Below are positions 36,226 through 46,896 of a stretch of 64,000 nucleotides of DNA, in pieces (position 1 is the stretch's first letter; each line of letters begins with the position of its first letter). The position numbers and the translations under genes were made by a program. Origin of the DNA: Forficula auricularia (Eukaryota > Arthropoda > Insecta > Dermaptera > Forficulidae); contig JALMQS010000061.1 of the NCBI GenBank assembly GCA_024734495.1, forward strand, positions 9,218,286 through 9,282,285, written 5' to 3'. The notes beneath the pieces were generated by a model, which was not told the origin of the DNA, made no database searches, and was given only the letters and a program-made list of their open reading frames with translations.

Positions 36226-37282
36226 AAAACTGCAACGGATCGTTGCTAAACTTTATCCAAATTCATTTGAAATATTAATATGTTTATTCCTTTATTATTA
36301 ATCAGATATCACTTGCTATTTGCAGTCCATGTTGATTTTAATTCAAAAATAATGATCGGTTCTCATTTAATACTTGAGGAATAACAATTCTACATTGGAT
36401 TTTTGACTTTTCGGCTATTATTGGTAACCATTGCTGAAGACATGGAGGAATCGAGTCAAAATCAAATATAGCGATCGATTCTCATCTAATACTTGAGGAA
36501 TAATAATTCTACATTATCAATCGCTATTTTTGGTTTTAAGTCGACTCCTCCATCTCTTCAGTAAAGGTAACGGATAAGAAAACAAAGCAGTTGCTATGGT
36601 TACTTATAAAATTTCCTCCCAAATTTTTAGCATTTCACAGAGAGAAGCCTATCCATTCTTACTTAAGTTAGTGTAAATGTGCTATATTAAAACGTTCAAA
36701 TGAATAAATTTTCAAGAATTTAAAAGATTAAAAGTACCATCTTACTCATGAGTAAAGTATTTTAAAATATAATTCTACTAAAAACTTTATTAGCCTTTTT
36801 CGTAGTCGCCCAAGGTACTTAATTAGGATAATAAATTTCATCAAAATTGGTTAAGTCATTTTCAAGATATTTAGAAAAAAATAAAAAAGTACTGAAATAA
36901 AGTACTAATGTTTGTAGGCCGATATGTACCAAAAACTAATTAGCGCATTTTGTTAAAATATTGGTAGATTTTCAATTTAATTTCAATCGGTCCAACGGTA
37001 TAGAAAAAATCGTGGACGAAAAAAACGATAACATACATACATACATCCATCCGTACGCACTTCCTGAAAAAATCGCATTTTTTGGCCTCTCGACGAGACC
37101 CCGTGTAATTTTTGACAAAACCGTCACGTGATAAAATTCAACTTAATTGAATACTACAATTTGTGACTTTAATTGAGACCATGGGTTCCGTAGTCTTTAC
37201 CTGAGGACCCTTTGAAGTCGAGCTTGCCGCTAGACATATTACAATACTTTCCCCATGCTTCGCATTGGATAAAGTAAAAAAA
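36226..37282 (+). mobile_element. Hairpin-ended repeat, CCATGCTTCGCATTGG family, copy 1
   Basis: Starts AAAACTGCAACGGATCGTTG and ends in a terminal hairpin, CCATGCTTCGCATTGG, followed by ATAAAGTAAA. It has an internal duplication, 'ctcatttaatacttgagga' and 'ctcatctaatacttgagga', about 120 bp apart. A minus-strand copy lies at 60793-61512. The end resembles that of the CCATACCCTGTATGG family in having a small hairpin then AAAGTA. The frame at 37138-37329 belongs to it. Confidence 0.6.
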
Positions 37283-37504
37283 GAGTTTAAATTTTGTTTT
37301 GTAGTTATAATGCTTGAGTTTAGTTTCAAAAGGTAATAAAATAAAATGAAATTAATTAGAAATATATATTTAGACGTAGACGACAGCCTATTCTTGACCT
37401 AGTCCTACTTATTTTAGTAAAATGAATAATTATTAGGCTAACGTTAAGGCGAAAGATATTTAGGTTTTGTTGACGCAAACAGATAATAGCAAATCATTAA
37501 TTTT
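37283..37504. other. Non-coding stretch
   Basis: Intronic, nothing recognisable. Confidence 0.45.
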
Positions 37505-37860
37505 ACAACCAACAATTTGGCATCAAAGTTGTTTTTGGGTAAAGTAACGGTAAAATTTCTTTCTTTAGGAGGTCCAGTGTCCCCCTTGACTCCGTATATA
37601 AATTCCCAGAGGGGTCAGCTGACCCCCCTGACCACGGTTCCGCCGTCCCTGGACGAGAGTAGCAGAGTTGTTGATTCACAAAAAGAAACCAATGAGGTTG
37701 TCCTCTGCTTAATGAAAATAAACGAGAATAATACGATTGAAAGGATTGAAACATTTCTCGCTTGTTATCTTGTAGATGCCACAGGCAAGACGGGTTTTAG
37801 TCAAATGGATATTAAAATTAAGGCAAGTTTTTGTGGTGTTTCACAGAAATGAATGATTTA
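37505..37860 (+). repeat. Repeat fragment with open frame
   Basis: Overlapping frames on both strands (37517-37852 plus, 37503-37754 minus) lie here. 'GAGGTTGTCCTCTGCTTAATG' type sequence (37694 onward) matches repeat ends near 2490 and 7040, so it is more likely a retroelement 3' region than a host exon. I do not recognise the protein. Confidence 0.4.
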
Positions 37861-37907
37861 AAAATTTGTTATAAACCTCAATATATTTCGGGTTCTTAAT
37901 ATGAAAT

Positions 37908-37945
37908 ATAATACCTAGAGCACCGAGCGATGCTCGGTAATTTTT
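37908..37945 (-). repeat. ACCGAGCATCGCTCGGT hairpin terminus
   Basis: The minus strand reads TTACCGAGCATCGCTCGGTG followed by CTCTAGGTATTA, matching the ends at 24,810 and 53,853. The flanking 38050-38090 (minus) holds a weak hammerhead-like string, TTGATGA ... GTAAACGTTGG, too degenerate to call. Confidence 0.5.
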
Positions 37946-38171
37946 TACTTCAGTTAAAAGCGATATATTAATATTAATTTTAATTTTAAATTCACTAAAA
38001 AAGTCGATTTTTATTCGCAGCAAAAATAAAATAAAATTTAATTTATATTTTTGCCAACGTTTACACCCGCTATGGCCATCATCAAGACATATTATCACTG
38101 GGCACACATTTTTGAATGTAATTGCAATTAAAAATAATATTAATATAGACGCAGGTTCTTTCGTTGACACT

Positions 38172-38220
38172 TTTAAATCCTAAAGAAGGAGGCACGATCC
38201 TTCGAATTGTCGGATTTTTT
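38172..38220 (+). ncRNA. Decayed hammerhead-like motif
   Basis: TAAAGA, an AGGAGG/CCTTC partial hairpin and CGAATTGTC, bounded by complementary AAATCC and GGATTT. Clearly a relative of 34970-35018, but the conserved core is broken. Confidence 0.4.
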
Positions 38221-38434
38221 AAGAGAATAAAGTTGATATGCTAATAAATTATTTTATCGAAAATAGAAAAATACCTTTAATTAATTAAATTCTCTAATTT
38301 TAATATATAATAATATTTGCAATGAGCTATTAATGGGATATAGAATTAAAAAACGAATTAATTATTAAAAGAAAATTGAATAAAAATGTAATTATACTTA
38401 TAAGATTGGATCTGAGAATTTTATTTATATTAAT

Positions 38435-38903
38435 TTATTTATTTATTTTTCGAGGATCTTAATTCTCTTTTAGTGTGTTGAAAATTGGAGTTCTTTGTGT
38501 TATCGTATAGATCATTGAAAAGTAAAAATAGAGAAAAGAAATAATTGATAACCTGTGATATGTATTCAGATGAATCAGAATGTGATTTGATTGGATCAAA
38601 TAAATTTAAGATTGTTCAAGGTATGTTTGATGCTTTTTTTGATGTAAGAAAGAATGTAAATAATGTAAAAAAGATGTGATGTGTTCATTTGTGTATAAAA
38701 TTATAGATATTGGAAATAATGAAAGGATGGTTTTATTTTTAGGCTGATGATGACATGAATGTATATGTCGAAACGTCCTTTGATATAACAATAAAATAAA
38801 ATAAATGAGAAAAATATAACTGTGTTATTATTTTTTGCAAACAAAGAAAATCAACACCTATTCTAAAAGAGAATTAAGATCCTCGAAAAATAAATAAATA
38901 AAT
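38435..38903. mobile_element. 470-bp inverted-repeat element with hammerhead-like core
   Basis: Inverted arms at 38435-38472 and 38864-38903 share TCGAGGATCTTAATTCTC and a weaker inner extension. On the plus strand at 38745-38785 lies CTGATGA, a five-pair hairpin (GACAT/ATGTC) and GAAACGTC. Inverted ends plus such a core are reminiscent of the Penelope-type arrangement at 31.8-33.8 kb, but the end sequences are unrelated. Confidence 0.55.
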
Positions 38904-39129
38904 AAATGTAATTATACATTTTTATCGAGACACCCACCTGTGAATAATTATTTCAATTAACAAAAAACCCATCAAAAACAACTTAGCCGAAGATGAGACC
39001 GTGACAGATCGAATTGTCAACCCAAAAACCCCCTAACCCGTGAATTTCATCCAAATCGTTAGAGCCGTTTTAGAGAAACTGATTCTATATATACAAGAAT
39101 TGCTCGTTTAATATAATAAGATTTTCTTT

Positions 39130-39253
39130 TTAGAGAATCACAAGAGGTTGTCATCTATTAGATCTGATGGAATGGATTATTTTTAATTATATCTCAAAAG
39201 GATAATCCATTCCATCGGATCTAATAGATGACAACTCTCTTATGATTTTCTAA
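39130..39253. mobile_element. Foldback, relative of 20836-20990
   Basis: Arms share TTGTCATCTATTAGATC and GATGGAATGGATTAT, nearly the same as copy 1 but diverged. Similarity to copy 1 continues to about 39,310. Confidence 0.75.
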
Positions 39254-39461
39254 GAAAATTTAAATCTATTACTATCGGCAATTCGAAATCTCTCATATGA
39301 AATATATTATTATGATCAGTTTTTCGCGATGACACCGAAGTGATTTTTTTTTAATTTTAAAACACACTAGCTCAAAGACAAATGAAATTTATTAAAATTA
39401 GGAAATTTAAATTACTAATTAGTAGAGATTGTGGTGTTGGTGCAAGGTGAAACATCTTTAA

Positions 39462-39615
39462 TAAAGATAAGAGTAAATAAATATTATATTTAATATTGAT
39501 TTACTATGAGTTAAGGATACTAGGTCACTTATTTCACATTAAAATGTTTTCACATAGTATCCTTAACTCATAGTAAATCAATATTAAATATAATATTTAT
39601 TTACTCTTATCTTTA
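39462..39615. mobile_element. Perfect 60-bp-arm hairpin
   Basis: 39462-39521 and 39556-39615 are exact reverse complements starting TAAAGATAAGAGTAAATAAA, separated by 34 nt. Perfect identity implies a recent origin or ongoing conversion between arms. Confidence 0.85.
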
Positions 39616-39741
39616 ATTTAAATTACTATTTTAAAACCCTCTACGGGTAGTCCAGGGCGCAGCTCCCTGGCCAGGAAGATAACCGCCGAAGGCGGACTTC
39701 GCACCTGGTGAAATATATCGAAGTTTATAACAACTTTTTAA

Positions 39742-39966
39742 ATTAAAAGAGACAATAAAAGAATGTGTCTTCTGCTGGAAAAATACATTTTTTTAATTTA
39801 TTTATAACCAGACTATAGTCAAAAAGGCTATATGGAAAAGCCCTCGAAAGTATATTCTAGTTATAAATAAATTAAAAAATTTATTTTTCCACCAGAAGAT
39901 ACACGCTTTTATTGTCTCCTTTAATTCATAAAAATTCTGCTACTCTCGGCAAAAAAAACTTTCAAC
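39742..39966. mobile_element. Head-to-head Penelope pseudo-LTR mini-element
   Basis: The left arm has GACAATAAAAGAATGTGTCT and TTATTTATAACCAGACTAT; the right arm has the inverted equivalents ending CTTTTATTGTCTCC, then TTCTGCTACTCTCGGC as at 33,857. No ORF. The centre keeps part of a hammerhead on the plus strand (GCCCTCGAAA). It looks like the 31.8-33.8 kb element with all coding sequence deleted. Confidence 0.7.
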
Positions 39967-40203
39967 TTTTTAATTCTTTCATTACTGAGAAGCACCAAAA
40001 AAACTTCCATTGACTTTAATTTACATAATATTTCCCTATACCTATTTCTTATATACCTATTAATTTAACAAATAAAAATTATTCTCTAGTATCATATATG
40101 ATTTTCCCAGAAGCCAATTCGGCTGTCTATAAAACAGTCCATAGCTAAGGTTCTCTGAACAGGGGCTGTGGAGCGTTATTTACGACACTGCTTCAGCCAC
40201 AAA

Positions 40204-40361
40204 CGAGGGGTGAACCGCGATTGGAATTAGATGTGCACGTCTTTGAAATTATGTGAAATTATTTTGAAATTCATTAGAAAATGCCCTTCATCTATTGTCT
40301 TCTACTTAGAATTGAAAGTGGAAGTAGGTGTACACGATATTAGGTCGCGGTTCACCCCTCG
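40204..40361. mobile_element. MITE, CGAGGGGTGAACCGCGA termini, copy 1
   Basis: Ends CGAGGGGTGAACCGCG and CGCGGTTCACCCCTCG. Flanks GCCACAAA and ATCACAAA match at 6 of 8. Inverted relative to the copy at 44604-44757. Confidence 0.75.
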
Positions 40362-41044
40362 ATCACAAATAAATAAAATAGATTTTTTTTAGCTAGAGAA
40401 AATACCAGTAGAATTAATAATATTACTGTTATTAATCACTTTAACCAAAATATCTGGTTAATATTAAATAATACCAGTAACTATTAAAAATAACAGTTTT
40501 TTATTACATTACCCTCAAAAAGAATCCAACTCCTAATTTAAATTTTTGGGATTCATATTTTGAAACAGGGGTATGTGAATTGAAAATCTTTCGAATCGTT
40601 TATTTCTTTTTGACTGCATTTTAAAAATATCTGTGCTCAATTATTTAAATTATAAGTATTCGATGAGTTCGGGAGGAAGGCAGGCCATCTCTGAGTACGT
40701 TCATGATATATACATATATAATAGATTCTAAATTAAATAAAAAATTCTAGAAGCTTTTTTCCTTAAATGTTCAATCGGCCTGATTATTAAAGACGGCCGT
40801 TCAAGGGAACATTAAGTTTGGACAAAATTCATCTCCCCCTCTTGTCATAATGAAAAAGTGAATTCTCTTGGTGTCAATTAGCCGTTCACAATTATTATTG
40901 TAGTTCTATTTATTGTCTGCCAAATATAGATAGATACTAGTACATATGTATTTACTTTTGTCAGCCTTTGAGTTAATTTTTAGTAATGAAGCTGTTGAAA
41001 CTTTTATTTTTGTGATTAATTTTATTAGAATTTGAATTTTTATT
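40362..41044. other. Non-coding intronic stretch
   Basis: AT-rich. Nothing recognisable. Confidence 0.45.
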
Positions 41045-41473
41045 AAACTCACACATAATTAATTATAACTACCTATCGAACACGAACAAATAATACAATA
41101 TAACTACGACGTTTTGATCGACTTATTCTGTGATCGTTCTCAAGTATATATTAAGTCGATCGAAACGTTGCTAAAGGTAACGGCAGCAGTAGTTGACCGT
41201 GCTCCGCAGTTGACCATTGCGACATAAAACTTTAATTAATAAGGATCCAGATGGAAGGATTCCCTTGAAAAAAATCTATGGACAGAGTCCTGCTGTCTAG
41301 TGTCCATAGATTTTTTCAAGGGAATCCTTCCATCTGGATCCTTATTAATTAAAGTTTTATGTCGAAATGGTCAACTACTGGTGCACGGTCAACTACCGTC
41401 TGCCGTTACCTTAGTTATATTGTATTATTTGTTCATGTTCAATAAATAATTATAATTAATTATGTGTGAGTTA
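41045..41473. mobile_element. Nested foldbacks
   Basis: Outer arms (about 41045-41105 and 41413-41473) share ACTCACACATAATTAATTAT and AATAATACAATATAACT. Inside, a second element, 41174-41412, has ends AAGGTAACGGCAG/CTGCCGTTACCTT and a ~64-bp near-perfect stem (41221-41284, 41301-41363) around a 16-nt loop. CGATCGAAACGTTG at about 41156 is a partial hammerhead-like string belonging to the outer element. Confidence 0.75.
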
Positions 41474-41928
41474 ATTTTTGTCTCAGAAATCGGATCTAAT
41501 TTTAATATTTGCGATATTTACTTTTGAATCTATATCACTTTTTAATCAATTTAACAAAATAGGTTATTGATAGATGGGCTATACTTGTTTTTAATTGCTT
41601 TAATTTATAATTTTACTGACATTTTTTCACATTGTTTTGACCAAAGAGGAGTATTCTTATATATAATGCGCCTAAGACGTCCGTGGTATACGTTCGCAGC
41701 GAAAGGGACCTAACATTAGCGGAAATGCATGGGAGCCACTTGACATAATATTCTAACCTTCTCCAGCCTGAAGACATTCTGACAGGCTCCCCGCAGGAAA
41801 GGCTATTAGATATAACTTACTGTATTCAAATAACCTAACCTATTTAAAACAAAATAGTAAATAAAAATGATAGAAAGGTAGAAAAAATAATTTCATTTAA
41901 TTTAAATTAAAAAAAAAAAAAATGAAGG
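41474..41928. other. Non-coding intronic stretch
   Basis: Nothing recognisable. Confidence 0.45.
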
Positions 41929-41998
41929 AGGCAATAAAAGAGTGTGTCTTCTGCTGGAATTAATAAACTTCTGCTACCCTCGGTACAAAAACTTTCAA
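41929..41998 (-). repeat. Penelope pseudo-LTR fragment
   Basis: GGAGGCAATAAAAGAGTGTG and TCTTCTGCTGGAATTAAT, then CTTCTGCTACCCTCGG. It contains pieces of the 31836-31912 and 33846-33890 sequences in direct orientation with the middle deleted. Confidence 0.65.
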
Positions 41999-42764
41999 TT
42001 AAAAAAAAATTAATTTAAAATAAAATAAACTATGTAAAAAAGTTTTATTTTGGACTTTAGCTGTGCAAAATGAAACGAAATGAATTTTCAAACAAAAAGA
42101 ACCAAGGATAGCTAATGGCTTCTGTCAGAACGAACTGCCCAGTGACGTCAGAGCATTTGGGCGAGTGAAAGTGGGCACTCTTGCCCTGCAAGTGGCAAGT
42201 ACATCCAGGCCAAATGCTCGAGATGTAGTTAGTATTTAATAAAATATCACTTATATATAAATTAGAAATAAAGAGTGAAAATCTTTTTCAAAACTTGAAA
42301 CGCTTTGCACATATTTTTGTAAATTGGTAATTTTTGTTGTCAACAAATAGTTTGAGTTAATAAGAGGAAATTAATATAAATATTTGTGTTGAATTTCATT
42401 TCATTATCTACAACTGTTTAATTACTCCCCAAATAACAACCCGATATTTTTCTGATTTTCTGTATTTTCCAACCCGATATTCCTAAGACCCAAATTTAAT
42501 CAGTTCACTGTTTTTTAAATAAAAATATTTCAGAATTAATACGAACTTTCTAATAACTCTGTTTTTTTGTTTGTTTTTAGTCTATATCAGAATCCAGACT
42601 GACTGGAATAAAAACTAAATTGTAGAATTGGCATATGAGCGTTTTGCATTAAAAAAAATGTGTGAGCCTCATTCATTTGTATATATAACAACCAAAAAGT
42701 TTATCCCCATTAAAATATCACACTCAAGAGACATATCTATATATTAAGTTTAAAAAAAAATTAT
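41999..42764. other. Non-coding intronic stretch
   Basis: A GC-richer patch at 42,110-42,220 has no identifiable gene. Otherwise AT-rich. Confidence 0.45.
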
Positions 42765-42914
42765 TTAGACTTTTAATTATATTTTTGGACGTGTTAGATT
42801 TATATTTAAGTAATGTTATTTTTAAATATATTATTATTATATTTAATTTAATTAGATGTGACAAATCAGAGGAAAAAAGGAACAATTAAACACTGTGTTA
42901 AAACATGCGACCAA

Positions 42915-42958
42915 ATGCAACGTTTCGCCAATTTATTGTTGCTTCATCAGGCTCTATA
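42915..42958 (-). ncRNA. Hammerhead-like core, left arm of composite element
   Basis: Inverted counterpart of 43132-43182: CCTGATGA, a poorly paired stem II, GCGAAACGTTGC on the minus strand. Confidence 0.35.
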
Positions 42959-43131
42959 CAAAAGATGTTTTTTATTTAGACCTTTAATTATATTTTTGGA
43001 CGTATTAGATATATATTTATGTAATGTTATTTTTAAATATATTATTATTATATTTAATTTAATTAGATGTGCCAAATTAAACAAACATAAATCAAATACA
43101 TAAATATAAATCTAACACGTACAAAAAATTG

Positions 43132-43182
43132 TATAGAGCCTGATGAGGCCACAATAAATTGGCGAAACGTTGCAATTGGTTG
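43132..43182 (+). ncRNA. Hammerhead-like core, right arm of composite element
   Basis: CTGATGA at 43140-43146, a four-pair stem II (GCCA/TGGC), then GAAACGT with T next. Stem III would be palindromic ACGT, or a longer GCAA/TTGC-closed hairpin further on. Stem I pairing is weak, so function is uncertain. Confidence 0.4.
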
Positions 43183-43232
43183 CATGTTTTAACACTGTGT
43201 TTAATTGTTCTTTTTTCCTTTGATTTGTCACA

Positions 43233-43762
43233 TCTAATACTGATAATGGAACTGAATAATAATAATGATTTAATTTAATATTTTTTATTCAGGATTTTGA
43301 AATTAAAAGTATTTTTATTTTTAGGATAATACCTATTTCTCTTTATTTTATTTGATAAAGATAAACATAAGGATATATATTAGGAAAAATTTCTGATAGT
43401 AATCATAAAATTGATTTAATATTTATCTTCTAGTTTTCACTAGCGGCATTCCTTCCTTATGGATGCAAAGGTTCTAGTTCTCTTTCCCTGTGCTTCTAGT
43501 TGCCTGCCCTACAGGCAAAAACTATAGATTAAAAGAAAACATCAGTTTTTATTTGGAAGTACTCATTACTCCCTATATAATTAGCTATAAAACACAATAA
43601 GAAATGGGGATTAATAAGTAACAATTAAATATATAATTTACATTTTTTAATTTGATTTCAATTAAACTAAACGTTGTACAAATCCCAAATCGAATTTTAT
43701 TCTAGAAAATATATTTTATTGCATTTTTTCAATTAAAATATGAAATATAGTTAAAATATACC
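43233..43762. other. Non-coding intronic stretch
   Basis: Nothing recognisable. Confidence 0.45.
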
Positions 43763-44490
43763 CTTTTTAACCGACTTCAAAAAAGGAGGAGGTTCTCTAT
43801 TCGACTGAATTTTTTTTTTTGTGCCTATCTTATCTCATATCTCCGCCAATTGTCAACCGATTTTGAAAATTTTTTTTGCATTGGGTCCAGTCTAGCTTCC
43901 GATTGGTCCCATTTGTTTTTCGTTTTTTTTCCATAGGTATTAGACCTTTTTTATTAGGTTTGTTTAGACCTAACCTCTTTGTTTATAAAACGATTTCGAT
44001 GGTTCTTTTTTTATCCGAAAGGGGGTGTCTTAGGGATGGTGTCATATTAATTTGGTCAAGTTCTGATGATATGATCACTATTAATAACATCACTAAAGAA
44101 AAATAAAAATAATTTTAAGAAAAAATAAAAACCGACTTCAAAAAATTAAATGCAACAAATAAAATACACTAAAAGGTATAAAATAATTATTATATCTTAT
44201 TTAGTTACAACTAAACGACGAAATATTAACATGAAATTACTTTTTGAAGTTGGTACCAAACATATACCTTTTATGAATCGCACTCGACGGATCTTACTTA
44301 GTACGTTTGGCGGGTACGCTCGCTTATAGCTATAGTTTGTTTGGTACCGACTTCAAAAAGTAATTTCATGTTAATATTTCGTCGTTTAGTTGTAACTAAA
44401 TAAGATAATAATTATTTTATACCTTTTAGTGTATTTTATTTGTTGCATTTAATTTTTTGAAGTCGGTTTTTATTTTTTCTTAAAAATTAT
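43763..44490 (+). mobile_element. Foldback element, 'aaccgacttc' family, copy 2
   Basis: Starts AACCGACTTCAAAAAAGGAG like 8375-9480. The hairpin arms (about 44,130-44,270 and 44,335-44,475) are highly complementary and include CTAAACGACGAAATATTAAC. It ends TTGAAGTCGGTTTTTATT, the inverse of the starting motif. Confidence 0.65.
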
Positions 44491-44603
44491 TTTTATATTG
44501 AAAATAAACATATATATAAGCTCAAATAAATAAAAGGTTCAAATAACCCCTAGACGACGTTCGAAGTAAATCAAATTATTCGTCTAATTTCTAGGGTTAA
44601 CGC

Positions 44604-44757
44604 CGAGGGGTGAACCGCGACCTAAAATCGTGTACACCTACTTCCACTTCCACTTTCATTTCCAAGCAGAAGACAATAGATGACAATAGATTATCTAATA
44701 TTCCAAAGTAATTCCAAAGACGGTGTACACCTAATTCCAATCGCGATTCACCCCTCG
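44604..44757. mobile_element. MITE, CGAGGGGTGAACCGCGA termini, copy 2
   Basis: Ends CGAGGGGTGAACCGCG and CGATTCACCCCTCG, flanked by identical GTTAACGC (44596-44603, 44758-44765). An 8-bp duplication is typical of hAT or P superfamilies. Non-coding. Confidence 0.88.
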
Positions 44758-44765
44758 GTTAACGC

Positions 44766-45147
44766 TAAAGTGAATCAAGTCCGGAATTCATAATATGGTG
44801 GTAAACGATTGATTTTGCTCAGTTCTCAAAACAGGCTTTAAATACATGGGCATAGGCATTGTTAGAAATTTATTTATGGGGGAAAGAAACTATCAAAATA
44901 TTGTAAAAATATTTTATAGATTTTAAATTTCAAAAAAAAAATAATCTGCTTAATCCAAGCTTCGATGGATAATGGATGACTTTTATTACATATGTCAGAA
45001 AGGTTGTGTTCACCCCATCCGGAAGGGACCCAAGTACTAAAAAACTCACAAATTTTTATTTAACTACATGACATGACTACGTCCTTAAATTTAGAATCTT
45101 TAGACCGTGAAATGTAACAAATAAAGATTAAATCTTTGAATGAAATA
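44766..45147. other. Non-coding intronic stretch
   Basis: 'AGGTTGTGTTCAC' near 45003 matches the 13.19 kb SINE-like copy. Otherwise nothing. Confidence 0.4.
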
Positions 45148-45295
45148 TTTAGTGCGTAGCATAGGCATAGGTTGGATCTATCTCACAAGGCAACATATTG
45201 CTCGGATTTTTGGAACTCGGGTTCGATTCCCAAGGGGTTTGATCACAACACCCTTCTGCTATGTAATAAAAATTATTTATGACAACTCTAAGTAA
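45148..45295 (+). repeat. tRNA-derived SINE-like repeat, copy 3
   Basis: GGGTTCGATTCCC (45227-45239) is a good Pol III B-box match; TAGCATAGGCATAGG at 45157 is a possible A box. The tail 'taataaaaattatttatgac' with 'aactc' is shared with the 13.2 kb copy. It does not fold as a functional tRNA. The minus-strand frame here is incidental. Confidence 0.5.
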
Positions 45296-46726
45296 ATGAA
45301 GTGATTTCTTTAGAAAAAAAAAAATATTTACCATATAAATAGGTCTTAGTTTATTAACAAGCTTCTAATATATGCTAGAAATATCAAAATGAAAAATGTT
45401 GTGAGAGATCGAACAAATGCATTTTGAATTTCAAAACATAAAAAATAATAAATGAATTTTCCTTTGTAACGCTTTCATAAAAAAAAATATCTATTCAATG
45501 GTTATTCAATTTTTTTGAACTATTTAGTATAGTCTCTGAGTAATAGAGACTTATTTTATTTAATATTTTGAATACAAATTTTAAAATTAATTTTTATCCA
45601 CTTGGCTGGCTTATTTACATTAAGTCAGGATTTTGAGATATTTTTGAAGAAAGCTCCTAAAAATAGTATTTTTTACCTATTTTGAAGGTATAAGCAATAA
45701 ATAATCGAAATTAAAATATTTTGTTTTATTAATATTCAACTTTTATTTCGAATTTAATAATTGTTTCTTTATTAATTAGAAGTTAATTTATAGCAAATAC
45801 ATTTCTTTTAATGTTTATTAGTCAAAAATAGAGTTTATTTTTTTGCTATAAATTGAATTCTGATTGATAAAGAAACAAATGGGAAATTAGAAATTAAAGT
45901 TTAAGCTTTTTTCTATCGAAAATATTTGATTTCAAATATTGCCGGTCCATATCGCCTCAAAAATGCGGTACAATTGCCTTTTTTGGAAATTTGATCAAAA
46001 TTCTTTCAAAATATTGATATTAACAAAAGAAAATCATCATAAAAACTTAACAACATTCAATTTTTAGGTTTTCAGCAGAATATAATTATATTCAATTTTT
46101 GTTCTTAGGGAATTGAAGAAAGAAAAAAAATTTAATTGATAAAATTTAAAAAGTATTAGATATTTATAAAAAAAATGCTAAAACATATTTCTGGAGGGAG
46201 AGAGTAAAAAGAGACTATTGTAAATAAATAAATTATTATTAAAAAGAAGCAATGAAATAAATAGAAAAAATTAATAAGATAGAATAGAAAAATGCACTGA
46301 GCATTTTTTCCTTCTCTTTTATCATTAAATATGTTAATATTAAATCCCGGATGGAGAAATTAATATGAAAAAAAATTTGCAACAAATCGAGACAAAATTT
46401 ATTTACGTAATTAAATGTCCTATTGTTAAGATATGTAACATTTATAGCTAGGAAAAGGACCCAAGTGTTCAATAATTTCCCCCTAGCTATAAATAAATAA
46501 TAAAATATTTTATGTACCTATAAAAGCTCTCTCTCCCTCATTTGATAGCTATTTTAAGATTCTTAAGATTACCACTATTATTTCTTAAAGTATTTTATCT
46601 CTACAGGTGGTTTCTCTTAAGGAATTAAAGATTTTCTCAAAAGCAATTTATTGTACGAAGAGATAGTATATATATATGGACAAGTTATCAAAGGGAAATA
46701 TATCTTTTGTGTTTTGAATAGATCAT
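45296..46726. other. Non-coding intronic stretch
   Basis: AT-rich. The small minus frame at 46239-46472 is low-complexity and not supported. Confidence 0.5.
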
Positions 46727-46896
46727 AAAAAAAGCTAAAAACACGCTTCTAAAAAGTACAAAATAATGTAATACTTAATCAAAAGTGTGGAGCGCAGAAA
46801 CATGTACTTTTATTTAATTTCGACAAGTGCACCCGCTTTTTGATTAAGTATTACATCATTTTGCACTTTTTAGAAGTGTGTTTTTTAGTTTTTTTA
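46727..46896. mobile_element. Foldback, ~60-bp arms
   Basis: Arms at about 46727-46790 and 46833-46896 share AATGTAATACTTAATC and its complement, and ACACGCTTCTAAAAAGT. Several mismatches; no target duplication found. Confidence 0.7.

Larger units (their letters stand above)
42765..43232. mobile_element. Composite element: 97-bp direct repeats plus inverted hammerhead-like arms
   Basis: Direct repeats 42765-42860 and 42976-43071 (about 94 % identical, containing ATTATATTTTTGGACGT) alternate with inverted arms 42862-42960 and 43131-43230. Each arm holds a hammerhead-like core reading outward: CCTGATGA, a hairpin (GCCA/TGGC in the right copy), GAAACGTTGC. The frame at 42858-43103 spans these repeats and is not a gene. 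The architecture suggests a Penelope-like non-autonomous unit. Confidence 0.65.

Noticed and set aside
37517..37852. 111-codon plus frame as host exon
   Set aside because: Part matches repeat ends at 2.5 and 7.0 kb and lies on the strand opposite to the kinase gene; no known family.
45148..45295. Possible functional tRNA gene
   Set aside because: Good B-box but no cloverleaf with paired acceptor stem; tail shared with other dispersed copies, so SINE-like.
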